Of a DNA stretch of 64,000 bases, positions 1 to 11,934 are shown one piece after another. Every line of letters begins with the position of its first letter. The stretch's first letter is position 1. The notes beneath the pieces are model-generated. The model ran no database searches. It was not told the origin of the DNA and saw nothing but the letters and a program-made list of their open reading frames with translations. The DNA comes from Aporrectodea caliginosa (taxonomy: Eukaryota; Annelida; Clitellata; Crassiclitellata; Lumbricidae). The stretch spans positions 1,959,610 to 2,023,609 of the forward strand of contig JACEVL010000062.1 in assembly GCA_020284085.1 (NCBI GenBank), in the 5' to 3' direction. The position numbers and the translations under genes are program-made.

Positions 1-400
1 TAAAATGCTACCTTTACAGTGTGGAAATTCAAAAAATTTTGATATGGGGGGATCACACCCCTCCCTCCCCAAACCCCTCCCCAAACTCAAACACGACTCA
101 AGCTACATGTAAGCTACGAGTGACAGCTGGTTCCTATCAGCACTCAAATTATAGAGCAATTGTGTTCAGATGACAGCTTAAAATGCTACCATTACAGTGT
201 GGACATTTAAAAAAATTTAGATGGGGAGGAGGCACATCCCCCTCCCGAAACCCCTCCCCCTGCTCGGCGCTGCGCGCCTCGCCGATCGTCCTTCGGCCGC
301 TCCTTTACCGGTCCCCCCAAACTTTGTATAACTTTGTATGTACAGCGTATGCGTTTGCCAGCGTTTAATAAAGAACACACTTACTTACTTACTTACTTTA
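1..400 (+). repeat. Duplicated short block ending in a retrotransposon 3' tail with (ACTT)n
   Basis: The motif AAATGCTACC followed by TTACAGTGTGG occurs near base 4 and again near base 182, so the first 240 bases hold a short duplicated block. Bases about 340-400 read like the 3' end of a retrotransposon: TTTAATAAAGAA followed by (CTTA)n. The same tail ends LINE fragments near 11925 and 32895. No gene is seen here. The element type is inferred from the shared tail only. Confidence 0.5.
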
Positions 401-449
401 TTCGATTTAATGCTAAGTCAATAATCATTTCCCACGGTGATATCTTGTG

Positions 450-540
450 GTAGTAGTAGTAGCAGTAGCAGTAGTAGCAGCAGCAGCAGCAGCAGTAATA
501 ATAATAATAATTATGAGGATGATTATGGTAATAATAAGTA
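450..540. repeat. AGT/AGC then ATA microsatellite
   Basis: Runs of AGT, AGC and then ATA triplets. Homologous positions in other duplicated units also carry AGT, GGT or AGC runs (34030, 34603, 43900), so this is a hypervariable spot inside the repeated unit. Confidence 0.8.
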
Positions 541-1228
541 AAATGAATTAAGAAATAGAATTTTGCATTTGTCTACGCAGTTGTTCACCAGATGTCAGGG
601 TGAACCATGGTAACGTAGGTTCCGAAGATATTTCTTCCATATAATTCGTCTGGTGATGTTAGAACACTAAGAGAAGGAGGCTGGGTCCATTAAGCAGCCT
701 AAGAGATAGCCATGAGTTTGAAGCGTTAACGACTTCATTTTTCTTAGCCTCGGCATATGCGGTCGTTTGGCTAATCTTTCCCTCGCCGTCTCATCTTCCC
801 ACCGAGCACAGTACACTCATTGTAACTGAGTTGGCAAGGGGAGCAGGTTAAAACTAAATTTATCTATTTGTTGCAAATTGATAATAACATTGATGGCTTT
901 CATTGAGCCGACTCTATACGGCCCCTTGAAAAAGGGGTCAAAATCATGCTGACAGAGGACAGACCGATGAATGTGAAATGTCTCTCTCGTTCGCCAAAAT
1001 TGTCCAAAATACCGATTTTCTTTTGGGAGCGCAAACGGCCGCCGATAATATAATTTCACTAATTTCACAGACACATTATCAATTTCTCTGGCTTGCCACT
1101 GTTGTTATGCCGCTGGTTAAAGACAGTGAAACAAGCCTATTTTCAACGAGATGCTTGCAGACGCCATTTTCTATGAAAGAAATACTTGACGTCAGGTAAC
1201 ATGACAGAATCTGAGAGTTGGTAATAGC
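541..1228. repeat. Segmental duplication unit 1, left part
   Basis: Holds two anchor blocks that recur in the other units. One ends CAGGGTGAACCA (about 595-608; copies near 26965, 34900 and 44175). The other contains AGCGACTTCATTTTTCTTAG or a near match (about 722-747; copies near 27100, 35030 and 44315). The unit is interrupted at 1228 by a transposon and resumes at 3801. No convincing coding region is seen. Confidence 0.75.
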
Positions 1229-3792
1229 CAGTGTTATTTTAGTTCCAAAATTAATTTCTATTCCTGTTCTTATTTTATTCCACTGTCGTCATTTTTGTTC
1301 TAGTTTTAGTTCCTCTTTATAAATAGATTTTGTTCTTGTTCTAGTTCCACTTCCTATTTAGAAATAATTTTAGTTCCAGTCTTAGTTCCAGAAAATTTAT
1401 ATTTCTAGTTCCACTTCCACTTCCAGTTCTCACCGAAATGTCTAACATGAACAATTAATGTCACACAAAAGTCTGTCTTGACCTAATTACGAGATTAGTA
1501 TAACACTGGACAACAAATTTTAACTTTTTTTTGCTTCCGAAAAAACTTTAACTGTTTTATATAGAATTTGGCACGCTGAATCCAGTGGTGTTCTCAGAAT
1601 TTTTGTATCACGTAAGGTTTTTGAGAAAAATGGTTTGCAAGATTTTTAAAGAAATGCACAGAAATTTACTTAGTGCATACATTTACAATGTATTTGTTAT
1701 TTAATTTTTTGACACTTTAAAGCTGAACAGCGGCTGATTTGCGTTTGCATTCAATGTCAGAAGCCTCTCTGATCAATGTCCAACAGTAATCAGCCAGCAT
1801 ACTAGTGCTGCACACACTCTGGAGTCGTTTCTCCATTGTGGCAATGTCCTGATGAAATCGTTCGCCATGTTAATCGTTGACATCACTAAGATTTGCTGGG
1901 AAAAATCCAGGCGGGACTGAAAGAAATGTATATTTAGTAACTTCCATCAGATGCAGTGCTTGAAGCATCTTTTCAACCAGCTGAATATAATTTGTTGACT
2001 TGTTATTGCCCAGAGAGTTAATGTCCTTCAAAGACTGCCGCACAGTTAACGCAATTTTATTCAGGAGTTCGTGAAAGCGACTGTCATTCATCAGTTCTCT
2101 GATCTGTGGACCAGCAAATATGCCTACTCATATCTTGGCTTCACTTATGCTAGTAAACTTGTCTCTTAAGTTTCTTTAACCTCTTCCCCTCTTTGTTTAA
2201 TGCTTTGACAAAATTCTTCACTGGTCCAAGCTTGAAGTGAGGAGGTGACAAGAACATCATACTGGGTTCGTGATGAACTTTCCTTTGACGTAGTACCAAA
2301 TGTTTGCGACGTGGCCAGTGGGTAGTGGGGATCTTTTGCACGACAGTCCCACTCACAAATGAAACAACAATACTTCTTATACTCTAGCTGCATCCAACAA
2401 GAAGCTGAAGAAGCGCTACAAATTTCAAATCACCACACAGATAACAGTTATGCCTACTGACTATAGATGACAGTAAAAGCTTTGTATTATTAGTTCCTTG
2501 CGCCAGCAGAGTCCAACCCTGATGCCGAGAGCCCAGCAATTCCGCTTTATCCTTTCACGAATTTCAGTCCCTGACTAGGTTATTAAATTTTAACTCAGGT
2601 TGAGTTATCAAATGAGACTCACGGCATAGCAGTGGTTGGAAATCAGAATCAACTGTCACAGTTTCACCAAAGTCGTCGATGGTTAAAACAGCCCGTGGAT
2701 TGGGTAGGCCTACAGGAAGGCTGTCATCATGTGTTAGTGGTTTCAGTGCTGATGGATCATGGACGATTAGGATATTCAATTGGTTTCTTGCTTTTGGAGG
2801 AATGGCCCAAAATATTTGTCAAACAGAAATAACAGTCTGAAACATGATCTTTTTGCTCCCGCCATATCACTGGAATAGCAAACGACATAGACGGTCGAGA
2901 ACCAGTAATCTGAGATTGACTGCGCAAGATGTGCCACAAATTTGAGGTACCCAACATTTATCCTGGTCGCAAACTTTTTTCTTAACAAGGGAGTTATCGC
3001 CTATTTTGAGATTTTTAAGTGAACTCGCCGTAGTTGTAACACAACGGCTGTTGACGCATATACGTTACATTTCAAACTCAACTTGCTACTCTAACGTTTG
3101 AAAAACAGAAAAATATTGCCATAATGGTGAACCCACTTATAGGCTATTTATTGTTAAGGAGGGCCTGTGCTCCGTGCTATTTATGTCCGTTGATCATCAA
3201 CATACGTACAAACTGACATCAACGCATCTGTGTATGTAACCTCCTTTTATAGCCTGTCCTGCCAACATCCTTCATGACTAAGCATGCTGGGCATGCCCAG
3301 GCAATGCCTAAGCCTTACCATTTACATTGAACATTGTGCAGCCTGCACAGAGTGCATGTCCAGGCATGCCTGGAATACACAAAACACCTTACCTTGTGGG
3401 CAGCATATAAGTAGACTAAAAATGTGAAAGGAAATTCCAAAAATGGGCTATATAAAAAAATCTCTACGTGATAGGACATTTTCAAGGTCATTTTCGTGAT
3501 CAGCAGCCCAAAATACATAAGGAACACCCAACAGTTTTCAGGGAAGCAAAACCTTTGTTGTCCAGTGTAATTATTAGGCCTACGGACAATGTGAATGCCG
3601 TCATTCCGCCTAGCTATTAAAAATAATAAATAAAAAATTTTCGATTCCGTTTTCGTCCCAGAAAAATATTGCAATTTTTATTCCTATTCTATTCTCGTTC
3701 TAGACTTAATTTTTATTCCAGTTTTCGTTCCGTGGAACTAATTTAAAATAATTATTATTCCTATTCTATTCTCAGGCACTAAAATAGCACTG
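1229..3792. mobile_element. hAT-type DNA transposon, degenerate, with 8-bp target duplication
   Basis: The left end reads CAGTGTTATTTTAG and the right end is its near-perfect inverse, CTAAAATAGCACTG. Both are flanked by the direct repeat GTAATAGC (1221-1228 and 3793-3800), an exact 8-bp target-site duplication typical of hAT elements. The subterminal parts are full of TTCTAGTTCC-like repeats. The interior carries a broken minus-strand coding relic at about 1717-2350. The element interrupts duplication unit 1, so it arrived after that unit formed. The superfamily is inferred from TSD length and the CAG terminus; no catalytic transposase domain was identified. Confidence 0.85.
1717..2350 (-). 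pseudogene. Transposon-borne ORF relic (conserved protein of unknown function)
   Basis: Read on the minus strand from about 2350, the pieces are, in order: a segment with FKLGPVKNFVKALN; a GPQIRELMND-like stretch; 'KDINSLGNNKSTNYIQLVEK'; FFPANLSDVND; and, after an in-frame stop, HGERFHQDIATMEK and ADYCWTLIREASD, ending at 1717-1719. I recognise this as a family of uncharacterised proteins that occurs in many copies in invertebrate genomes and appears to be mobile-element associated; I cannot give it a function. Frameshifts and the stop before HGERFHQD show this copy is dead. It lies wholly inside the transposon at 1229-3792, so it is probably cargo or the element's own gene. Confidence 0.6.
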
Positions 3793-3800
3793 GTAATAGC

Positions 3801-4191
3801 TCAAGTAGAAACGTAGCTCCTAAAGTAGTACGTAAAGGTAGTAGGCCCTAAGTAAATAACTGATGATCTGATATCGACTGATTGTTAGACTGTTATTCTT
3901 TTGCTCTTTGACATAGACCTTGTAAGCAAAATTTGCACCTGTCCTGCTGTTGATATATTATGGCGCCTGACCTGCTACTGACATAGTAAGTGAACAAATT
4001 CGCTCTTATTCTATAATAGCTTTGCTACTGGTTGCGACTTGAGGGCTTAGCGGTTGGCGGTGGGGCGGCCGATAAGGGCGGGCCGGGGACTAAGTTAGAC
4101 CTAGACGAATAGGGCACATTCCAGACAATTCTGTAATTTAAATAATATCGAAGTCCCTCAAGGATTCTTTTCACCTCCAAGTCAGAGGACG
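3801..4191. repeat. Segmental duplication unit 1, resumed after the insertion
   Basis: Contains the block CGACTGATTGTTAGACT (about 3877), also seen near 29375 and 45035, and a GGTTGGCGG block near 4053 with copies near 29519 and 45180. It leads directly into the TAA microsatellite, as it does in the other units. No gene is seen. Confidence 0.7.
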
Positions 4192-4612
<421 letters not shown>

Positions 4613-5170
4613 AATGTCTGGCATTTTCAGCACCTGGCTATTGTCAAAAGCTTTGATGTCGCTTCGTCCAGGTAACTAAAGATCATTAGGAAACTGCATT
4701 CCTCTATCACCGCCTGTCATTGGTTTTCAAAGCCTATTTGATAAGGGACGCGGACTACCCTTAAAAAAACGTTTGATATGTTGTGAGAGAAGAAACTAGT
4801 TAAACCAGATTGGAAGATCGTCAGAGAAATGAGGATTTGCTGCGCATGGTGCAAAATAGAGAATACTTGTGAATACAATAAAGATGCTACAAATGAACTG
4901 GATCTATCACTTATTTCGTGGAAATGCACTCTTGAGAAGAGTGCATAAAAGAAGAACTCAAAGAAAGAAGGTCACAGGAAGGCCATGGGCAATACTGTTG
5001 GACTGGACAAGGAATAATGGAAGCAGGCGAGGGCTAGAAGACAGTTTAAGGAAATGCACAAAATAGAGAAGAAAGGCGTCGCTGAATTTTTAGAATTGAC
5101 AAACGAGAATGGAACTTTCCCATGAAGCACGACGTTAAGGAAGACGAGTCATTCAGTTAATTGATTACCG
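4613..5170 (+). repeat. LINE C-terminus-like block and TTGACGTCAA block of unit 1
   Basis: A short + frame at 4869-5066 reads MNWIYHLFRGNALLRRVHK followed by a TGRPW motif. It resembles the degenerate C-terminal end of a non-LTR retrotransposon polyprotein (W.gHl.R....R). Copies of the block lie near 17885-18185, 37600-37760 and 45700-46030. The TTGACGTCAA palindrome follows near 5194. The retrotransposon assignment is an inference from a short, degenerate match. Confidence 0.45.
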
Positions 5171-5399
5171 TAATTAATAATAGTCAAAAGGCATTGACGT
5201 CAATAGCAAATAATTTGTAGAACATTATTGCAGAACTGTTCTCTTTAAAATTCGTTAACTTTCGATCTGCGGGAAAAGTGACTGGAGTTGTTACTGGTTG
5301 TTCCATTATTCCCACAACAGTACAATAGGTTTGTTTATTGTTCGCGGTGTTTGAACTGTGTTATCGGACGGTTACGAATGCGAAGCGAAACAAAATTTT

Positions 5400-6673
5400 A
5401 AACCCATTAGAATAAATTCATGCAAGAGTTGATTAACTTAATAGGGGCTTTCTCGGGTGACAAATATTTCGACCTTTCACTATGTTGTGGGTATAAACTG
5501 CGGATAAATCTGTTGTCCTCAGCTGTTTTTGGATACCACATTTCTAAGAGTTATTACTGGTTAACGATGACAAACAAACATCAAACAAACTTTATTAACA
5601 AAGACATTTCAGCCTTAACCGCATCGTTAGGACTACCACAGCACTGCTTATCTGTGAACTTAGCGTTGCAATTACTTCGTGATTGCAGAAACGAAACAGC
5701 AAAGCGTGAGAGTTCGACTATGCAAAACTTGGATTGAGTGAAAACAACACGATCATGTGAAGTAAGCCATCAGTGCAGTATTAAAAACAGTTCGATTCAG
5801 TTAAAGTACCCAACTAGACACAAGCGAAATAATCCTAACTAAGCTTAATTTAACAAAAACTGTCCCAAAAACACAAGACAAAAGAATGGTTCTTGAATAT
5901 ATCAAATCCAACAGAAATACTCAGTTGTACGGTACTTCATCTCTTACTTTCAATTTAAAACTAATAAGCATGAATTCACTCATAGACTGAGTAGCCCCAC
6001 AATGCCATTTTCTTCTTTGTTCACCAATAATTGTTGTTGGTGAACGTCAATAACGTCAAATATTTCTGGTAATCATGTCAGCCTTAACCGCATCGTTAGG
6101 CCTGCGATCAAATTATCGTTGCAATTACTAGTCTTCTTGATTGCAGTAACGAAAAAGCAAAAGCGTGAGATTACAACTATGTGAAACTTGGATTGAGCGA
6201 AAATAACACGATCATGTGAAATGTGCCATCAGTGCAACAATAAAAACAGTTCGATACAGTTAAAGTACCCAACTAGACACAAGCGAAATAATCCTAACTA
6301 ATTTAACGAAACATGTTCCAAAAACACAAGACAGGGTCCGTGTCAAATCCTACAGGAATACCCAGTTGTACTGTACTAGGCTATAGCTCTTACTTTCAAA
6401 ACAACACTAATATGCATGAATTCATTTCGTGAGTATCATCATAGATTTAATAACTCAACACTTCCATTTTCTTATTTGTTCACCAATTGTTGTTGGTAAA
6501 CGTCAACCATGTCAATTCTGTTTCTCTGTAAACTTGCAGATCGCGATAATGTTGTTTACCATACCTGAAATAATCGCGTAAGAATGTTCTTTGGTAAAAC
6601 TAAAATATGTATGTCTTTTCTCAAGTAAGGATTTCAACATAATTTTGCGGACTGTACACTTTGGAACATGTAT
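5400..6673 (-). repeat. Conserved 3' flank of the zinc-finger unit, internally duplicated
   Basis: Downstream (minus strand) of the zinc-finger gene. The block holding GCATCGTTAGG plus a TACAGTTAAAGTACC motif occurs twice here (about 5580-6000 and 6070-6490) and once or twice in the other units. It carries a candidate poly(A) signal at 5591-5596. It is probably the 3' untranslated region and flank of the gene. Confidence 0.55.
5591..5596 (-). promoter_or_regulatory. Candidate poly(A) signal AATAAA for zinc-finger copy 1
   Basis: TTTATT on the + strand is AATAAA on the minus strand. The same hexamer in the same sequence context lies downstream of the other copies at 18620-18625, 29762-29767 and 37997-38002, so the site is conserved across the family. 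Confidence 0.45.
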
Positions 6674-8014
6674 TTACAAACTTGAGACAGACACGGAGTG
6701 GATGTTTTCATGACTTCTCACACTTGAAGCGCGTGAGAACGTTTTCTGACATATCTGGCAAAGGTGTGGTTTCTCTCCAGTATGTGTTCTCGTGTGCCTA
6801 TTTAGATTACTTTTAGTTTTAGTTTTAAACGCACATAATAGGCATTGGTGTGGTTTCTCTCCAGTATGAATTCTTGCATGACGTTTAAGACCACGAGATC
6901 GGCTAAAAAGTCTTCTGCATGACTGGCACTGGTATGGCTTTTCTCCAGTATGGATTCGAACATGATCTCGTAGTTGTGACGATCGCGAATAACTTTGGTT
7001 GCAGATTTGACATTGGTATGGTCTCTCTCCAGTATGGATTTTAACATGGTCTTGTAGGCTTGAATAAGTGAAAAATGTTTTTTGACAAAGAATACACAGA
7101 AATGGTTTCTCTTCAGAGTGGGTTTTGTCATGACTTTTCAGGTCTGACATGTTTGAGAATGTTTTCTGACATAACCGGCAAAGGTATGGTTTCTCTCCAG
7201 TGTGTGTTCTCAAATGTCTCTTTATATTACTTTTATAATTAGTTTTAAACTCACATAACTGGCATTTGAGTGGTTTGACTCCGTTATGACATCTTCTATG
7301 AAGTGCTAGATTTGAAGATTTGGAAAAAAGTTTTTGACATATTTCACATTTGTAAGATTTCTCTCCGGTATGGATTCGTGTATGATATGTTAGACTGGAA
7401 CACCGAGAAAAGAGTTTCTGACATATTTGGCATTGGTAAGATTTCTCTCCGGTATGAATTCTTCCATGACGTGCTGTATGTGAAGATTGGGAAAAGCGTG
7501 TTTGACATGTTTTGCATTGGTAAGGCCTCTCTCCAGTTTGGATTTTCCCCTGAATTGCTAGATGTTGAGATTGGGAAAAACGTTTCAGACATATTTGACA
7601 TTGGTTAGGCATATCGCCAGTATGGATTCTAATATGGTTCTGTAGACTGCAAGAATGAGAAAATCTTTGTTTACATACTTCGCACTGAAATGGTTTCTCT
7701 CCAGTATGGGTTCTAATGTGTGTTTTCAGACTCGAAGAGCATGCGAATGTTTTCTTACATACCCGGCAAAGGTTTGCTTTTTCTCCTGTATGGATTCTCA
7801 TGTGCTTCTGTAGTTTATCGGTGTGCGTAAATAATATTTAGCAAAACTCGCATTCTTGTGTCTTTGCTTTGGAATGATGTTGCTTCTTTTCCTTCGTATG
7901 ACAATCGAGCACAAATGCTTTCTCGCACAGGTGAGAATTTTCTGTATTTTCCTGTGTTGCATTTTCGATTGAATATCCCAATGAATGCTTGGAAGAAATG
8001 TTTTTCGACATCAT
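6674..8014 (-). pseudogene. C2H2 zinc-finger gene copy 1, broken by one nonsense codon
   Basis: Frame from ATGATG (8014) to the stop at 6674: 446 intact codons apart from one TAA at 7838-7840, which replaces the residue right after the second cysteine of finger 1. Without an upstream stop the likely start is the MMSKNISS sequence shared with copies 2 and 4. After the stop, a frame from Met at 7801 keeps 13 fingers with TGEKP-type linkers. In the third of these both zinc-binding histidines are glutamine (LAIQGKIQ), so it cannot bind zinc normally. The ORF is a single exon with no KRAB, BTB, ZAD or SCAN domain visible. It may be a pseudogene, or a shorter protein may start at Met 7801. Proteins of this kind are nuclear DNA-binding factors; no target is inferred. 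Confidence 0.85.
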
Positions 8015-8430
8015 TAATGATTATGAATTGCTTGAGTTTGAGCTTTAGATATGATTTTTTGCACAAAGCGAGAGTTGAAAACACTGAACCTCTAGCAAGT
8101 TTCTGTTGACGAAATTATTGACCAACTTTGCCAGTTGTTGTTTGAATCATTCAGTAGAAATCTAAAACAGCATAATTCACTTTTCTCTTGCATTTGTTTA
8201 TTGATTTCGATAACTTAGAAAAATAAAAGGCACCATGATAGTCGTAATGTAAAAGACATATCTGGAAGACAGAATCAGAATTCTACAGAGACACGGCATC
8301 AATTTGGAATTTTCAATCTGTATCCCACTATCTAAAACAGTCCTTGCACACTTTATTCAAAGAATGCGCATGTATGACTACTTCAACGTGTGAAAATCAC
8401 AGTTAGCTGATTCCACAATAGAACCAAGCA
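8015..8430 (-). repeat. Zinc-finger 5' flank block, copy 1
   Basis: Contains the motif CAGTAGAAATCTAAAACA (about 8152), which recurs upstream of copies 2 and 4 (about 20692 and 40439) and in a copy with no gene attached (about 12040). This is conserved 5' flank of the zinc-finger unit on the minus strand. No extra exon was recognised. Confidence 0.55.
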
Positions 8431-8434
8431 GCAT

Positions 8435-8990
8435 GTTGCTACTTTTTCGTCGCTGCACCACCAATCAAAACCCAATAGAGAATGGGCCACTACAAAATAA
8501 AAACTCCCAACTACAACTCGTAGAAATATCTCATTGGAAAGGAGAGCGGCTTTCCTTGAATCTATTGCCCGTGCAAATTGGTCCCTGGTCTATGAAGCCT
8601 GCGCTAGTCATGATGTAAACAAGGCCTATGATAGATACTTTATGAATTGGTTCCAAGTAGCTAGTTGTAATGGTTCCCTCTCGGACTTGTGTTCTATCCT
8701 ATAGGCCCTATTGTTCCTAATTTATATCAGCGACTTTCCCAATGCTTGCTCTATCGTGTTCTTTATACTTTTCGCCGACGACTCAATTGTATTTAATTCC
8801 AACACTTCCTTGGAACCCTGTAATGATGTAAATTTACGCAGAGCTAAAATTCATAGCTCAGTGTTTCCAAGCCAATAAATTAAGTCCCAACCATGGAAAA
8901 ACAAATTATGTACCTTTGCAATCCCACAGGAAGGACTGTCCTGCGGAACACTGAAAAATATGCATAGAGGGCACCGAAATCACTCAAGTG
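8435..8990 (+). mobile_element. Non-LTR retrotransposon (CR1/jockey-like) reverse-transcriptase fragment
   Basis: The + strand, read through frameshifts, gives RT pieces: a GPLLFLIYI-like stretch near 8705 and FADDS just after 8770. The FADD box is the catalytic motif of reverse transcriptase. The fragment is truncated and internally deleted. Related fragments follow the other zinc-finger copies (13262-15590, 20970-23125, 40960-43230), so it is part of the duplicated unit. Confidence 0.75.
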
Positions 8991-9229
8991 AGTTGACATT
9001 TTTGATACGGAGAAAATATTTACGGATATTATTACCAGTATTATAAATAGCCTACATTGACAAACTATACAAACGACCATTATCAAACGCCACATTAATT
9101 AATTGCCGTCCGCTAGTTGTGAGACTTTCCAATGATTATTACTATAAGGTAACAATCTACTGAAAGGGAAAAGCACTTGAAACTTGTTGAAACTGATCGA
9201 CAATTAAAATGAATTAATTTTCAAAGTAG

Positions 9230-9580
9230 ATTTGTAACCTTACCTCGTAGACTAGGTCGTTGAAAACAGTGACGTTATCGATCTTTGTGCTCATTACGTA
9301 AACACGGAGTTTATATCGTATCATAAGAGGTGTCAAATACACCCTTGATGCAAACTTCCAGTTGGAAATCAGAAGTTTACATTGCACTAAGCTAGCGAGT
9401 TTATATTCAAATAAGTTTGCAAGTATTTAACACACAAGATGCCTTCGACAGATTTTCTGACATTTGTCGTAATTTTTAATAAATGAGTCATCGAGTCGAA
9501 AACGCAGGAATAGAACCAAGTGCCAATCTTATTCCATTTAATGTTAAGTCATATAATTATTTACCACGGTGAGATGATAT
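9230..9580. repeat. CRE-like block of the duplicated unit, copy 1
   Basis: Copy of the block that elsewhere reads GTGACGTCATCATTCTTTG and CTCATTACGTAAAC; here the palindrome is degraded to GTGACGTTATCG. Copies: about 15840-16100, 23300-23640, 23810-24240, 33150-33880 and 43480-43860. It lies upstream (minus sense) of a zinc-finger gene in each full unit. Confidence 0.6.
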
Positions 9581-10470
9581 CAGGGCCGTGTTTAAGGTTC
9601 TGCGAATGTGGGTGCAAAAAGTTTCCACAGGGGCCCGTGTCGGTCGAGCGGCCGTTTGTTTGCTGTTGGTTTTTTCATATTCCATTTATCCTTTTGTTAT
9701 AGGCTATATTATATATATATATTCGTTTATTTGAAAAAGAGACAAATCTGGGTGGCACACCGCACCCAGTTACATGTTGAAGCATAAACCAGACAAATAA
9801 AATAATAAATGAAAAGAGTTAACAGAACTCTGTCAGTGATTACGGGCACAAATGGATGCAGTCTAGGACGCAGGTTGTAGCGAGTTTTGGCGAGAGGTGG
9901 AAAGAGGCTCCTCAGGCTAATCCTTATATAGGCTACACTAGTAATTAAATGGCGGCCACTGACTGTTTGAGAGTAAGTGTAGGCCTATATAGAACACTTC
10001 AACTCTATATAACAACAAGTTATCAATAAAATCTGACAAATCTCAAATTTGTAGTTAATTCTTTAAAGCTGCAGCCTTTAGCAAATGAGCAAATGAGCCA
10101 AAATATCAGTTATGCCAAAATATCAGCGTCGTCCGTTTTCATCTCTCACAGTCACACAGTTTGGTCATATCCAGCAAATGCAGGCTAAACGGTCCAATCC
10201 CACGTCTAACTTTTTGTGACATGAAAGCCTCAACAACTCGGTCCAGTTGCAAATCGATTACACTGTATTGCTGAGTCAATGAGCTTCCGAGTTTCACTCG
10301 CCTGTCTTTTCTGCGATCCGGATTTTTTTATATGAGTTACTCATAATTATTTTCAACGCTGCTAAAGCATCGGAATATAATTGAATTTTCAAACTCAATA
10401 TTATTAATACATAGGCTACACGCAACAGTCACCGAGAGGCACAACCACTTGCTAAGTTTAACGTTTTAAC
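9581..10470. other. No gene recognised
   Basis: Begins with CAGGGCCGTGTTTAAGG (about 9580), a motif resembling the end of some hAT elements; I could not find the matching other end. The rest is AT-rich with short TA runs near 9700. No supported coding region. Confidence 0.4.
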
Positions 10471-10900
10471 TTTTAAGCATTGTAAACGTCAAAAAGCCCT
10501 GGCCCCTGGGCTTTACGATGTGGTGAGGGCGACCACGATGGTTCGCTTGCTTTATGCTGCTCCGGCATGGTGGGCTTTGCCAGCCAGAGGGAGAAGGGAA
10601 TGCTCCAGTCTGTAATGAACAGATTGATCCGTCAGCGATACCTCCCAAGTGATAGCCCAACCTTTGAACAACAATGCCTTAAAGCCGACATCTGCCTGTT
10701 TTCGAAGGTCCTGAGAAATCCGTGCCATGTTCTCCATATAGGTTTCTCCCTCCAATAGAGCTGTTGTCCTATTCCCTTCGACCCATCACATGACCGTGTT
10801 TTATCATTAGCTGACCATAACATGAAGAAGCTTGTAATCTTGTATGGTTGGAATGTTTTCATTCTTATTGAGCTATTGATTGCTTATTATAGATGATGTA

Positions 10901-11861
10901 CACCGTGTCTCAAAATAAACTGTGCTAAATTGTTTCTGTCAGAACTTCGTCAAATTTCCACCAATTTTTATAATTTTTGGTAGGTAGATGGCAAAATGGC
11001 TGCAAATGTATGCTATACATAAATTTTCCACCTCACCTAACTCATATCACCGCAATACCTTGCTAAACACAGATGTACCATTTTTATATATAACGCTTAA
11101 ATTTTATTACATGCAACAAACTATCTGACGACTTAATTAGCACGCAGTAAAGTAAAATATGGTTTACTTAGCAGAGTTTTTAATTGTTATGATAAATCTG
11201 CTTAAAAGTGTTAGAATTGGTGCTCGAAATGTGCCCTGCTTACACGGACAACAAGCGCTTAGACGGCGACGCCACTGGCCGATAGCGGCATCAACGATCG
11301 ACTGGTCAAAGCGCGCCCACTCGTCGATCAGACGAGTTTTGAGTTCGTCGAAGTTGGCTATTCTGGAGCGGTAAACCTTCTCCAGCAGCACACTCCATAT
11401 GCTATTGTCGACTGGGTTCAGATCCGGTGAATTCGGCGGCCACAGTGTTGGAGGTATGAAGTCGGGCGTTTCTCGCTCCAGGAAAGAGAGTGTCGCGTGC
11501 TCGATGCGCCGGGGCGCCATCCTGTTGACAGACAAAAAACTCGCCCTGGGATATCCGGCGTATTTCTGGCAGTAGCTACTGGGCAAGAAGGTTGTCGCGA
11601 TAGTATGCCCCATTCACTTTGACACCCGGCTCGATGAAATGGATTTCAGTGCAGCCAAGTTTCGAGTGTTATATAGAAAATTGGTACATCTGTGTTTAGC
11701 AAGGTAGTGCGGTGATATGAGTTAGGTGAGGTGAAAAATTTATGTATAGCATAAATTTTCAGCCATTTTGCCATCTACCTACCAAAAATTATTAAAATTG
11801 GTGGAAATTTGACGAAGTTCTGACAGAAACAATTTAGCACAGTTTATTTTGAGACACGGTG
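10901..11861 (-). mobile_element. Mariner/IS630-type transposon relic with ~190-bp terminal inverted repeats
   Basis: The ends are CACCGTGTCTCAAAATAAAC and its exact inverse, flanked by TA (10899-10900 and 11862-11863). The inverted repeats extend about 180-190 bp each (10901 to ~11090 and ~11672 to 11861) with only a few mismatches, which is long for mariners. The interior keeps the C-terminal part of a transposase on the minus strand. It is inserted in LINE sequence. Confidence 0.9.
11164..11613 (-). pseudogene. Mariner-like transposase, C-terminal fragment
   Basis: The frame contains FIPPTLWPPNSPDLNPVD and then SIWSVL and KTRLIDEWARFDQSIVDAAI. The PNSPDLNPVD box is the third acidic catalytic block of Tc1/mariner (DDE/D) transposases. 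The helix-turn-helix and the first two catalytic blocks are missing (the element is only ~960 bp), so the protein cannot be active. The first ~35 residues of the frame do not look like the family and are probably out of frame. Confidence 0.85.
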
Positions 11862-11934
11862 TATGTACGCCGGATTTCGGATTGCAGCTGGTTCAATAAA
11901 GAATATACTTATCTACTTACTTACTTGAATTCAG

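Larger units (their letters stand above)
10480..11930 (+). mobile_element. LINE 3' end (C-terminal ORF and (ACTT)n tail), split by a mariner insertion
   Basis: Before the insertion, + strand frames give RLLYAAPAWW and then 'SPTFEQQCLKADICLFSK' and NPCHVLH. This is the typical C-terminal end of CR1/jockey-type LINE polyproteins. After the insertion (from 11862) the element resumes and ends in GGTTCAATAAAGAATATACT plus TACT repeats at about 11890-11930. A second copy with the same tail lies at 32440-32900. Confidence 0.75.

Noticed and set aside
7303..7608. Antisense frames across the zinc-finger genes (also near 19907, 31289 and 39591)
   Set aside because: They mirror the periodic zinc-finger repeats on the other strand and share no independent conservation.
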